NCBI GenBank assembly: GCA_963070105.1
Contig: OY718807.1
Coordinates: 1 to 64,000 of the forward strand
Source of the DNA: Litomosoides sigmodontis
Lineage: Eukaryota; Nematoda; Chromadorea; Rhabditida; Onchocercidae
Length of the DNA stretch: 64,000 nt
Reading direction: 5' to 3'
The position numbers were made by a program, and so were the translations under genes. The notes below the pieces were generated by a model. It saw nothing but the letters and a program-made list of their open reading frames with translations. It made no database searches and was not told the DNA's origin. This document shows positions 24,104 through 36,100 of this stretch, piece after piece (position 1 is the stretch's first letter; every line of letters starts with the position of its first letter).

Positions 24104-27100
24104 TTACAAAATTATAAACGATTTTGGAGTGAGCACAATTTCATTGTAGAAAGGCTCGAGGAACATGTAGATTCCGAAGTGCAGCAGCAACGCGATGGTA
24201 ATTGAAAGGGGTAATGCCGGAGTAGTTTCGTCATCGCTGGACAGTACGGTCAAGGTAATGACAAGTCCGATCAGTATGCCAACTACCGAACCAGCAACGC
24301 ACATTGCACTGCGTGTCGCTGCGGCTTTACCAACCAGCAAGCTGTAGAAGACGAAATCACCCATGCCAAGACGAACTGACGCTGAAGTGTGCATGTTGTG
24401 CAGAAATTTAGCTAAATTCAATAATCTCAATTACTGCCGCAATGAGTAGTAGTGCGTAGTTGTCAGCTGCTGTAAGCTAACGCTACAGAAAGAAGGGTTG
24501 TTGGCTCGCGAAGGGGGATAGTGATGGCGGCGGAAGGAGTGGAGGCGCTGGATTTGTTCCGTTCCGTTCCGTTCCGACTCGCAATCAACTTCCTATGTTC
24601 ATCGATCTCTCCGTTGAAAAGAAAAGAATTAGAAAAAGTCCGGCGAATCTACTACTTACACCCGTCGTTTAACGCATCATATACTGTGAAATTTGCCTCA
24701 TCACTTCTTTGTCTGTTGAATGTTCTGATGTTTGCATAGGTTTTCCGCACTATCTCAGCTTTCACGTCTCTTTTCGAACGTGGGGATTTGCGTCTGCGGG
24801 CGAGTCTGCTCTCTGTCTGCTGCAATATTAGCTAGAAGCGGTTAAAATGCCTCGTCGCTCTGAGAAGACAAGTACGAAGCACTACTACTACTACTACTGC
24901 TGGACAGTGTGATGAAGCGGCGAAGCTGTGAAGAATACCGAGTGCGAACTTGTTGTCGAACTTTCTTCATAGTCTTCTTTTGCTCCTGGCTGTTTTGATT
25001 CTTCCACTGCGCATTTGCTTATTGCCTGAAGAATGCATGAAGTTGTTGTGTCTCTCTCATGCTTGCTGTCCTGTTCCTCCGGTCATTTCATAAATCTCTC
25101 TTTGTAGGGGGATGGATTGATTACGATCCCGATTGGTGAGTGAGTGATTATGCACTCACAAATGAAAGATCCTATGGAAAGAAGCTTAATGAATTAGTGA
25201 TTTGAACCGTATGTCGATCTCGAGTAAATGATTCCCACTCTTTTCAGTGCTTTAAAAAGTGAACGAATGAGTCTCAAGTGGCAGATGAAATAAGTGCCAA
25301 GAAGAAAGATAGCAGTAATGATTCTCGTCTGTCACATCTGGAATGAAGCAAGACCTACGGCCTCCTCACGTTGCTCGTCACTTCCGTCTTCAGCCGTAAA
25401 CATGAGGAATCGTAGTATCTGTAAGAGTTTTGTTGCGTTGAATGTGCGTGCTTTGAGAATAAGTTCCGTGCACATTCACTGCTTATTCTTTGTGCGGAAT
25501 GATTAGCTACAGGTGCTTACTTGATCACTGTATTCATGCGCTTTTTCATTGATACGTCGCAGCGGACCGACAGGTGCGAGAACCGCAAATGCATCTGAAC
25601 GTATTTATTTATTTGATTGAGAAATCACTTCATTCTCTCTCTCTCTCTCCTCCCCAGCTGTGAAACGGGTGAGACCGATGCTTCATTTAGAGAGAGGGAG
25701 AGAGAGAGAGAGAGATAAAGCTTGCGCAATTTACTATTTCCAGCGATTTAAGTTGAGGTGGAGAAGAGAGCCTCCGTCATCTTCAACTGCATTCGTCGCA
25801 TCCGTGCGACTGTAGATTAAAGTATGTAAAATTTCAGAGCACCCGACAGCCGACAGATCAGATCCATCCATCGAGGAAATGAAGGAACTTACTTACCCCA
25901 AATGATAATGCACACCAATACAAACCACGCGGTGTGCGTAGGAAACATGCGGAGGTAAAATACGGAAACCAAGGAGCAGTTGCAAATGACGTAAAATTGA
26001 TGCATGTAGAGCGGGGTTCTTTTCGTGAAGAAAACGAGGATGCCGACGGTGCCGTAGGCAATGACAGTGAGAGTTGTGAGTATGGGAGGAGCAGGTCGGA
26101 ATCCCACTGCTTTGAATAGGTCTCTGAAAGAAATATCATGTTTGAAGTGAGAGGAATGCAGCAAAGAGTGTGCTGCAGCTGCAGCTGCAGCTGCAGCATC
26201 GCATCCTCTTCCCGCTCTCATTGCTTGCTTCTTGTGGAGCTCGGAAGAGACGATCGGTCGGTCTATTGCGCCGCGGATGGAGTTGAACTGTAGCGCGCTC
26301 GGGCATTGCGGCCCGTTTTGCTTCCCAGTAACTAACAACTGCCAGCTGTTCTACATCGCTTCCGACCGTTAAGACGTCGTGGTCGGCGCGCGCTCTCCGC
26401 AGCACTCTGCTCTCGCTCACTGACTGCTTCTCAAGCATGCTGCTAGGTGTGTTTCGTCTCAAGCATGAGAGGGTGTGCACTGCTAGGTTGCAAGCGTCGT
26501 CGTACATCAGGAAGGAGGCGAACACTCCGAAGATGATGAGCACACAGGACATGTAGAGCCAGAGTTGAACCAAACGCTTGTAGTCGTGCAGTGCCATGGC
26601 GAGCAGCAGGAAGCTTATCACAGCTAACATCAACACGCATCCCATTCCATTCACCTGTGAAATGGAGCACATGAGCGGCTGACTGTTCGTCGTCGTTAAT
26701 CTACTGCAAACCTCAACAACAGGAGCATTTCTAAGGAAGAAAGAGCAGGATGAGAAGGAGCTAGTGCGAGCCGAGCCGAGCCGAGCCTAGCCGAGCCGTC
26801 AGTTCCTTTTTTTGCTGCCGACGACAACATTCAATATAGGTTTGATGGCCGGAGCTTAGGATGATGATGATGATGACCAGTAAATGCGGTGAAAAAAAAC
26901 AGCCTACACAACTAAAGCAGTAGCTCAACAAGTCACTTCTCGCTGCAAAACACTACTGGACAAGTTGCAGCGGACTACTTCTCTGCGACCGACCGGTAAG
27001 AGGTGATGATGAAGTTGCTAGATGACAGCAAACGTCTTTGCACTCTCTTTCCTTTGTCGGTGCGAGGAGGGTGGGAGTGAAGTGCGCGCCTTCGAAACGC

Positions 27101-27713
27101 CGTGGAAAATTATTTGTGCTTTGTATATGCTCCTTTTTTCAGGGAATTTGACGCTCCAAGCTAACCAACCATTCCATCGACGATTTCACTTCCGGTTGTT
27201 CGGTTATGCTTGGGATCGAGCATATAGTAGAAGACGGAATTGGAATCCGTTTTCGTCCCATACACACCAACCCAAATGATTAGTGTGAGCAGTATGTTGA
27301 GAGTGACTGGGATCAGTAATTTTTCAACCTGCAAAGGAAGAAAGAAGGATTGCCCAATTTTGCTCAGGTATTTTGCATTGTCAGTTGTATGTATGCTCAA
27401 ACATCTCAAACTGCCGCTGGCTCACGCTGGTCAGTGATGGAATACTGGACGGAATGGGCCACTTTTTTTCATAGGCAATTCAGAGATTCTCATCTTGATT
27501 GCTCACCAATTCTTGGAAACTCACAAGTGTTTCCTAATGTAACGGAGAAGATGAAGGAGGAAATGAAGTGAAGGAGTTTGTGCCAGCTTCACTGAAGTAA
27601 TCTACTTTCCGTACGAAATTAACCTGTTTCAGCTGCTTTGTCCAGTATTCAATAGCTGCCCACATTTCTCGCTCATCCTTGGATGCTATCTCGTCCAAAG
27701 CTGCTTGCGCCAT
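24104..27713 (-). CDS. Presenilin (short, HOP-1-like), complete gene
   Basis: Presenilin is the aspartyl protease core of gamma-secretase, which cuts Notch and other single-pass proteins within the membrane. Phase-consistent exons are 27713-27624, 27328-27170, 26654-26506, 26123-25897, 25594-25521, about 25418-25355 and 24381-24104, giving roughly 345 residues. The start ATG at 27,713 gives MAQAALDEIASKDER, followed by the first membrane helix (VEKLLIPVTLNILL). The first catalytic Asp is followed by AFAVLAPVGPLR, matching the family's YD...GPLR segment. The second lies in the GxGD motif (LGMGDFVFYS), and the PALP motif (TPALPLSI) follows near the C-terminus. The cytosolic loop is very short, as in C. 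elegans HOP-1 (358 aa) and unlike SEL-12; orthology is inferred. The sixth exon's donor is the weakest boundary. Confidence 0.9.
24382..25354 (-). other. Last presenilin intron, ~970 bp, with small tandem repeats
   Basis: No exon with presenilin resemblance was found here. It holds four copies of GTTCC at 24,556-24,575 and a CTA triplet run near 24,885-24,897. The upstream donor is not a strong consensus site, so a further small loop exon cannot be excluded. Confidence 0.5.
25634..25716. repeat. (CT)n and (GA)n tracts in inverted arrangement
   Basis: A CTCTCTCT tract at about 25,634-25,650 is followed by a GAGAGAGA tract at about 25,690-25,716. The two can pair as a hairpin or cruciform. They lie in the presenilin intron between the exon ending at 25,897 and the one starting at 25,594. 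Confidence 0.7.
26768..26797. repeat. GAGCC pentanucleotide repeat in a presenilin intron
   Basis: About six tandem GAGCC units, one altered to TAGCC, lie between presenilin exons 2 and 3. Confidence 0.75.
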
Positions 27714-28910
27714 AGTGCACTCGAAATATTTCAAAAAAGTATCGCTGCAATTATTAGTATTTGAAAGCGCGGAGAGATGAGTTATTATAAAGTCGGTCAA
27801 TGCACTCTGCATCATGTCAATTCGAATTCCTCCCAACCTTCAGATTTAATTTTTATGAGACAATTGAAAAATACGTGCACTGGAATGAATGGCTAAGGAA
27901 GCTTTGAGGTTGAACCAGCTCACTTCCAACCAACTAGTGGTGCGAGGAAGGAAATATTTCCACTGCTCGATTAGCCTCATATCGGTGTTGCTCGAGATGT
28001 TCCCTCTCGCCTTCCTTACACTGCGCTTGAATATTTTAGTCTTAAGTGAAGACTGGATAGTGCCCAATCTCACCTGATACAAGCGGAGGATACGTTCAGC
28101 AACTGTCCACTATCAAGCGCCTCCGTTCAAATGCAACTAGTTATTCCTTCCATTCCATTTATTTATTTTGTCTTTTTCACGAATTGATAGTGAAGGAAGC
28201 GAGAAGCAAAGCATAAAACAGCGCAGACAGCTGCATATTTTGATTTTCTAAACTAAAATTACTCAGTCTTAATTTGCATAAAATTTGCTCTCTATTCGCT
28301 GAATATGAGAATCTGTTGAATTTCGCTTAAATTGCAAAGCTAACGCATACTTTTGATTTATTATATTTTTAGCGAGTTATGTTGCAAACATCCCATTTAC
28401 CACCCTCAATCTATCACAGTAACTACTGTACCTGTACTTGTGTAGCTCGTTCGACAGTTATTGCAAATACTTGAATATTCGTGTGGAAGTTGTCGAAGTC
28501 AACTACTAACTACTACAGTTCAAAGCACCACAATGTGCTAAAGGAAAAAGTAGATTCTTTTCAGCACTCATTCATTCTGTGCGAGACAGCAATTTCGAAG
28601 TGCACTTTCCGACTTTTTAAATATTAGAAATTATTGCGACGACGTATGCATGGATTGTTTGTGAAGCGAGCGATATTTAGTCGGAGCATAAAACAGATGA
28701 TGCTCTTGTAATTTCAATTCCGCTCTAAGTGAAACCACACTTCTATTGCTCCTCACAAATAAATATTCTCCCTCACAGTTCACTTTCGCTGCACACAATC
28801 GTGCAGTTTCGCACATATACGTTGAGAGGCTATTTGATATATTAGCGCAAAAATCATGGTAAGGAAGGGATGAAGCGAAACAAAGTTTGTGCCACTTATT
28901 TTTTATTGTT

Positions 28911-29183
28911 TTAAGTAAGCAAGCGGTAGTAGCTAAAGGTGGCTGGAGCAGTGAATGAGAGAGCTTCAGGCTCTGCAAGCTCATCGCGTTGTCCTCCACA
29001 ACGGATCATCGGCGAAGCCTGCTTGCTCTGTGGAACATGAACGCACGCCTCGCTGAGTATTTTGAACAAGTTGGTCACCGACATGATTATCGTCGCGGCT
29101 CTCAAATCTTCCAGTCCCTTGCTTCCCTTTCCCCTGAAAGGAAAGAAAGCTGTGTTGTTTGAATGGTCAGCACTCATCATCAC
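28911..29183 (-). CDS. Possible small protein, 90 aa, unrecognised
   Basis: This open frame starts with three Met codons and ends in TAA. A good internal splice acceptor (CCTTTCAG then GGGAAAGGG) at about 29,137 means it could instead be the last exon of a longer gene. Its mid-part, DLRAATIIMSVTNLFKILSE, looks like an amphipathic helix, and codon use looks protein-like. I recognise no family. A perfect DR1 element lies just upstream of its first ATG, at 29,197-29,209. It may not be a real gene. Confidence 0.3.
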   Translation of the reverse strand: MMMSADHSNNTAFFPFRGKGSKGLEDLRAATIIMSVTNLFKILSEACVHVPQSKQASPMIRCGGQRDELAEPEALSFTAPATFSYYRLLT

Positions 29184-29196
29184 CGAGAGATAATGA

Positions 29197-29209
29197 TGAC
29201 CTTTGACCT
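29197..29209 (-). promoter_or_regulatory. Perfect DR1 nuclear-receptor half-site repeat (AGGTCA-A-AGGTCA)
   Basis: On the minus strand the 13 bases are two exact AGGTCA half-sites separated by one base. DR1 is the established consensus for HNF4, RXR and related nuclear receptors, a family greatly expanded in nematodes. It lies 14 bases upstream of the first ATG of the possible small minus-strand gene. Function is inference; a 13-bp site can arise by chance. Confidence 0.5.
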
Positions 29210-29298
29210 GTCATTGACACAATGGGTGTCGTTTCGTGGGAGTGCTATAGTTATGAGTGACTGCTAAGTGGTTAGTTAAGTGATTGCTCGCTCACTGC

Positions 29299-29646
29299 AA
29301 CCATTGTTCAATGGACACTTTCTTGCTTTCCCAATCGATCGCCGAGGAGTTGGTTACAAAGCAATTGTTGGGACGCTTGCGGGAGGACCGGAAGAAGTAA
29401 GAAAATGCGGCTAAGCGAACGATTCCAATAAGAAGGCTTTCTAGTGGCAACAATTCTTCGCGCGTCTTCGGGATGGGCTAGCAGCAAAAGGAGAAGCTTG
29501 TCTCGTCGGCGGTCGATCATCATCGGTCTTCGAAGAGCCAACAGACAGACGTGAACGGCGGCGATATCGAAGTTAGCGCGGTAGGAACGTAAATGTTCCG
29601 CCCGATTTATCAACAGTGAGGAAAAAAACGACGTGGGGACGGACAA
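29299..29646. other. Locus open on both strands, coding strand unresolved
   Basis: On the minus strand a 112-codon frame (29,646-29,308) is uninterrupted. On the plus strand a frame from about 29,299 reaches a GTAAGA donor at 29,399, and after a 48-base intron ending TTCTAG it continues in phase as WQQFFARLRDGLAAKGEACL and stops near 29,575. Both look protein-like and the stretch is GC-richer than its flanks. I recognise neither product. At most one is real. Confidence 0.25.
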
Positions 29647-30672
29647 ACGTGCTATTATTTATTTTGAAGCTTATCGTGCGCTGGCTGACGAATTCAGCAG
29701 GCGCTTTCTGAAAGTGAAGCGCGCTCCTTTCATAATGCGAAATGTTGTTGCTTTCAAAAGTAGCTCACTGAAACAGTAATCAAAAGGTGTGAGAGTGTGA
29801 GTGCTGCGATGGTCAGTCAACACGCCTGCGCCATCGCATCCTTCAAAGAAAGTCTTTCAAGAAAAACGCACGCAGATAAAGGATGGGTGAGTGAGTGACG
29901 ACGTTTCTTTCTAAGTGACATAGGAAACCGGACCGGAAAAAGCTCGGGGGTAAAAAGCTGAGAGAATTCGATGTATCGCTTGTCTTCTCCTCAATATCTG
30001 TGCAGCACTCTGAGCAGTAGCAGAGTTGTGATGCTTCTTGCACATTTTGTTTATGGAATAGAAGCCGCCAATGTAGAAGCTTCCGCAGAAAGCAGCCTCA
30101 CAGGAAGGAAAGTGAGTGGTACTTTCAATATTGAAATGACTGCTTTTTGATGATGCACACTTTGGAACCATTTTCTCTTTCGTTTTGCGCAGTGTAGTGG
30201 CAGTGGCTTGAGGTGATAGCCACCGTCATCGCAGTGTTAAAGTGGTCAGCTCGAACGTACAGGGCGATGCGGCTTGCGGAGAAGCTCTCTCATCCCATCA
30301 AGAGTATTGGCATGAACAGGGAAGCCTTCTCATTCTCCTCACCGGTAGTTGGTAGGTAGTAAGGTAACACTACCTACCTACGAGAGTACTTTGCGCTGTG
30401 ATCACACCATTAGAGCTGCTGGTTGCAAGTAGACAGGAAAGGACAGGACACGATAGATTCAATTATCAAAGCAAGTTTTCCACGGTTATGAGGTAGAGCG
30501 CATGGTCCGCCGCTCATCCAACGTGTTTCTGTGTGTTGAGGCTCAAAGCGAAATGCTTAATGTAAATGGCTTACTTACATCAGGTAGATCAGCTGAAATC
30601 TCACGCTAATCGTACCAAGGAAGAATAGTGGATGGTACCTTTTAGTATGAAACTTTAAATGTTCAATTAGGA

Positions 30673-30673
<1 letters not shown>

Positions 30674-30718
<45 letters not shown>
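30674..30718. repeat. (TG)n microsatellite, ~45 bp
   Basis: A pure TG dinucleotide tract in the gene-poor region between presenilin and the unrecognised gene. Confidence 0.95.
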
Positions 30719-30719
<1 letters not shown>

Positions 30720-31587
30720 AATTCAAGTCATGAACAGTGTCTGATCTGCAACTGCTATATGCTGACAATTAATTTCGATGCGGAACTGCCAGCGCGAACG
30801 ATTCCAATGCACAAATGGTTTCGTATGGCAGGCGCCGACCCGACAACAACATTTGAAATACATTTATTTCCACAATTGCACACCTCCGTCCATGATCCTT
30901 TCATAGCAAGGCATCAATTTAAATTTTGAGGTCTCACCATTAAAGAAATCCTGTTGTCAGTATTATTAGTGATATCCCTCTTTCTCTCTGTCTCTCTCTC
31001 CGCTGATGATTAACTTCACTCGGACAGGTTTTTTACAACAGACCAGACCTTTTCCTCCCTTGTAAATCTTGGCCACATTTAGACGCATCATCTATCAGCA
31101 TACTCTTCTGAGCCTTATGTAATTGCAATTCAGGCTTATTTTATCCCTCACTGCTTGATCTGATCTGATCTGCACGGGTTACACTTAACACTTCATTACT
31201 GAATAAAATAACTACAGGTACAATCACATAATTATCCATTATCGGAAGAACCAGCAATTCACTATTCATGCTCGATGAGAAAAAGGAGGTATGGTTGTAT
31301 TGCAGAGCTAAACAGCACTGTCACAATTTCTCACGGATTTCATTTCGCAGAAGGACCATTTTGAAATATGAAATATTTCCCTACGTACGTCATCATAGCG
31401 TAATAATATACAATGACGAACTACTGACGGGTGATGGAGTTGAAATGACAGTGCAAAAATGAGAGAGACGCAGTCAGGGATGAATGAAATAAGCTGGCGG
31501 GCGGGCGATGTTTTGCTGCAAGTTTAGTGTGAGTGAAAGATTGGTTATAAGTTAACTGTGGGGTCACCATTAAGGGATTTCAATGTT

Positions 31588-32933
31588 TTAAAGCACCACC
31601 CCTTCCACATCGTCACCGTCAGTGCTTGCCGCCTGCTGCGGACTGCGGGCAGCGTTTGAACTAGACCGCCCATGCTATGAGAAGCACTGAGAAATCCTAG
31701 CAGAAGATTCAGGCGTTACCCCTCCCGATGATTCATTCTCCTGTGCGTGGGGTGAAGTTACTACAAATAGGAACACAGCAACGACACTTGTGTTGCATTG
31801 CAGTAAGAATATAATAACAAACAGGTGCGCCGTGTAACATAGGGAGGGGGACACTATGGATCAGGTCAAACAAATTTTTATTTGCTGAATGGAGCATCTC
31901 CATAGTTTGATTTACTTGCTCTTATTGCATTGCCGGTGATGTGACGTTAGCTAATATCAAGCGGAAGCAGTAATGCTGCCTAACTGGGATTACCCCTTTT
32001 CTGGAAGGACACCACCACCATCCAGACAGCCGACAGATCACATCGCCTAGCGGGCAGCAGCGTACCGCGAGTGGGTGTTACAGTGCTTCACCAATTCCAT
32101 GGCTATTACTACCGTCAGCTGGAATCACAAACACCGCATCAGTATCAGTAGTTATCACACAGCTATCACTTACTGACGACGCCTCCTCATTTTCCTTCGT
32201 TAAATTTGGCTCCACAGACTGCTCCCTGCTTGTGGAAGGTGAAGAGAAGCCTTCTTGTTGTAAAGAGTCATCGGGTACGACAGGTACGACAGTTTTACGT
32301 GCATTCGCTGAATACGTTTCGTTGGTTGTTTTTAGATTTAGAATCTCATCGATGAGCAGTTTGCAACGTTTAGGTGTCGTTGAAATTGACAATGAATTAG
32401 TTGCACAGTGTGCAGTGGTTTTTCTGCCAGGTGACATTTCGGTTGCATTCGACGTCTCAGCCCTTCCTCTCTCGTGCTGGACTTTTGGAGAGGCTGGATC
32501 CGCATTGAAAGCTGGATGCACCAAGGTGGAAGAGATGTGTTTGGATAGTTGCTGCTGCAGACTTAACATGGCCGAGGGTTGTGTGAGAACTGGGTGTAGT
32601 AGGGCTGAACTTAAAGATCGATGCATAAGCAATCGTAACGGATCAAATTGTAATGCTTGGTGTGAATTGCACATGAGGCTTGGTTCTCGTTCACGTGATG
32701 TGAACCATTGTGCAGGTGCAGTGGAGGTCCAATGGAGACCTTTCTTTGCCTTAATTTGTGGAATATAAGGTAGTAAGAGAAACCTTTTAGCATTTGGAGT
32801 AATGCAGGGGTTGGATTCCAACTTCCCCTTCTTACTCCAGCTGAGGTGTGCGAAACGCGGTGGGTATACGAACAACATGTGGTGGACTTGGGATGTCCAA
32901 ACACTGCACAAATATTTCCAGTGAATCTGCCAT
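31588..32933 (-). CDS. Unrecognised, mostly disordered protein (multi-exon)
   Basis: Exon 1 (32933-32836) encodes MADSLEIFVQCLDIPSPPHV and onward, and ends at a GTAAGA donor. A large exon, probably 32678-32092, is rich in Ser, Thr, Gln and Glu. A last segment runs from 31760 to a TAA at 31588. In its frame a TAG near 31,672 is removed if a 45-base intron (GTAACG to CATAG) is spliced. Donor phases agree from the large exon to the last segment. The start of the large exon is uncertain, because its best in-phase acceptor lacks a pyrimidine tract. A possible short helix, KRCKLLIDEILNL, resembles a docking motif, and the tail is acidic. No enzyme domain or zinc finger is seen. It could be a transcriptional regulator, but that is a guess. 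Confidence 0.45.
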
Positions 32934-33147
32934 GCCATGATCGATATCAGAATTCAACTGTTTCAACAGAATTCAACTGCTTCTCTTTAATGAAAAATTT
33001 ATTGCTGTGACTGGGAACGAGTGAAAATAATGAGTGTTTTTCATTTTTAAAGGGGTATCTGTGATGCATGAAGCGTTCAGACCATTCACCGATGAGCAGG
33101 AAGTCCTTTTTTACATTTATTAATTTGTTCGTCTGGGATTGGTTGAA

Positions 33148-36100
33148 TTATCCCTTTACTGGAAGATTCTTTTCGCAAGTAGGATAAGAAGCAAATGTCC
33201 TGATAATGACAGGCAACAAAACAACTCCATGAAAAAGACCCGTAAGAACAACTAGGATGGATGTACGCGCGAACATGCGCACCACATTCGATGGTACCAG
33301 TATCATCACAATAATAGCTAGAAATGTTGAAGTACCACCTTGTACCACTGGCCAGCCAACCGCTCCGAGGGCATCTCGAATACGTTCATCCGCATTCTGA
33401 CACTTACTCCGATAGATTCGGTAGCCGACGTGAGTGGCGAAATCGATGCATAAACCGATGCTCATCTGCAATGATATTTTGAAAGCAATGAATGCAGGTG
33501 ACTTTTGGGTGACGCTGAGCACTCAACCGATGTCTGTAGAGAAAATCATTTTTACAATGTGGTGAAGTAGCTTGAGCTTACTTCAATCGCAACTGCAGTA
33601 TGACGAATTTTGCAAAGCTCGTGATTCACTACTACTACTACTACTAAATATATCTTTTAAATCATTGAGACATTTTTGCTTCAGCTACAATGCTTCTGCA
33701 TAATGTAAACGGGGAAAGCGAAAGCTGACCACGTAAATTTGAAACCTGCTAGAACATGAATAAAAGTTATACAGACCAGGATATTGACGACAGTTGTTGG
33801 GTCCAGGTCGGCTCCCCAAAGGGAAAGATAGCCAGCAATGCCGATATCCATTGAAATCATAGCGAAAACAACCCAGAATACGATGGTACTATCGGCTATA
33901 AACAAAACGCACACTATAATCATAGCCAGGATTGCGGTGCCCAGCGATGATAAGGTTGTTGCTTGTAGCTCCAGCATCTGCAAGTAATTGGAAAACCGTC
34001 AATTATAACTTTTAAACGCAGGATTTAGAAGAACGAAGAAGTAGTCATTTTCGCTTCACGAACAACCACGTCGTTTACAGTTTTAGGACTGCCAACAGCA
34101 GTCATGCATTACACGCAACACTCTCTGTAAGTACTGCTCGATAGTTAAAATAATCATTGCACCTGTTCGGATGCAGTGATTACACTAAAGAAGCAAGGAT
34201 GATATCTTCTGCTAATGTTTTCGGAGAGCTTACCTGATCTGAGTAGAAGTTATTTTCGTCGAAAACCAAAGCCTCATATTTTGCGTAATGGCTCGTTATA
34301 TTTCGCCACTGTAACAGCAACGCAGTGCGACCCTTCCAGTCTTTTATTTTGAAAGCGGTTGTGAAGAAGAAACGATTCACGTATCTCTTATCAGGCTGAA
34401 ACCGTCACACTTGAAATGCTTTCCTGTGGCTGTGCTCAACTTTCCAAACAGTCTTCCGGCTATTGCAGTCGAGCTAGGTAGGTGCCTACGACATAATTGG
34501 CATTGCTAAGGAAAAATAAAAGTAATCGTAACAGTCACTTTTACTGGATGTCGTGCCCAGGACACGTATGCATTCCAATGTGAATTAAAGGATATGTTGA
34601 GGAACGACTGCAGAACGTCGTAGAAGTCATCAGTGTTACTTTCGAAGAACTGCCGGTAGTTTAAATAATCCCGCAACCAAAACTGGGTGGAATTTTTCCC
34701 AAGCGAGCATGCCGTGTTTTCCAAATCTTCTGCCAGCTGTAGCATGACATCGATCTAAATGTGCAAAGATAAAGATGAAGGGAGCAGCTCCACGAACCTT
34801 TGGCCAGTACATAATGGTGAAGTGAACGTGGGTAATTCGAGGTGTGACTGACTGATCCAACGGAGGCGTGTAGGAATGTGAGCTATATCAAAAGATATAC
34901 CTGCTTTGGGTCGGCAGTGAAGTCTGGCGCGTTGTTCACGTACACTCTTCCCACCATTCCCTCGGACCATATTTTCGTTTCAGCTAGCTTCATGTAATGG
35001 GCCAACGGGGAGTCGTCCACTAATAAGCGACTTGGTGTCAGATTTGGTCGCAACAGGGAGCATCCATAAAGTGCGCCGAAAATGTACAGCCCGTAAACAG
35101 CGATTAAAGTGATGCGTGTTGCTTTGTGGCACAGAAATGGGGCGATGTAATCCGCGAACAACGTGTGAGTCACTGATAGCACGGTGTTTTGCTTCGACTG
35201 CAGTTTAAGTCACTTTCACGTCAGAAGTTAAGTGAGTTTTAGGAAGAGAGAGGGAGGAAGTTGAGTTGCTGCTAGAGCAAGTGAAGAGGCTCGTAAACAC
35301 GATGGGAGGGAGAGAGAGTGCAGGCGCTAAAACAGTTGCAAGCAAACAACAGACCTCCTCAACAATCTTCCTGGGCATTTTTTTCCAAACAAATATGCAG
35401 TGGTACCCAAGGGCTTCGCGTTTGCCACCAAGCGCCATTACACCGGCAAAAAACGTTACCTTAAACGTGTCGTTCAGTTTTCACTTTCACGGAAATGAAG
35501 AAATTTCAAAATTCTACTGCAAACGGAAAGGAGTGGAGTGAAATTCAGTTATTTTGCTCCAATTACAAGCAAAGTGTATGTATGAAATGTAACGTGAAAC
35601 AGGAGAGTACTTATCGCGAAGTGGTGTGTTAACCTGATAAAACCAATCGAAAATAATAGCCATGGCGATAAAGCGACAAAATATAGATATTGCTGGTGTG
35701 CTGCTGAATGAGCCTATGGCAAATGAAAGCATTGAAGTGATTGATGTTACCGTTATCGCACTGCAATATGCAACAGTTCAAATTTGAATTCCAACATTGA
35801 ACATCTTCGAACTAGTGAAATTGGCTCTAGCATTTGCTAGTGCATTTTTACCTGCCAGCTTCTTGCAGAGATAGTGCCATTCTCTTGGACGGCGGAAGAC
35901 TGCGCCGTGTATCCTGCCATGCTCCAAGCATCACGTATGTGTCATCAACGCCAATGGCCAGTGCTAGGAATGGCATTACGGTCACCTGGCTAACGAACGG
36001 TGTTCCTATCAGAAACATGAATCCAGTTGCACTGACAATTGCGAAAGAGGATGAGAGCACACCCATCAGCGCTTCCAGTGGCTTGGATGTGACCCAGTCA

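Larger units (their letters stand above)
27714..31587. other. Gene-poor region between presenilin and the next gene
   Basis: Apart from the two weak ORFs, the DR1 site and the TG tract listed separately, I can support nothing here. Reading frames at 27,846-28,082 and 29,843-30,171 have no recognisable domain and no convincing splice partners. The stretch 28,085-28,620 is AT-rich and shows no open frame of note. Confidence 0.55.

Noticed and set aside
25858..26338. Overlapping alternate frames at the presenilin exons (113 and 149 codons)
   Set aside because: They are intron read-through and out-of-frame shadows of the exon 26123-25897.
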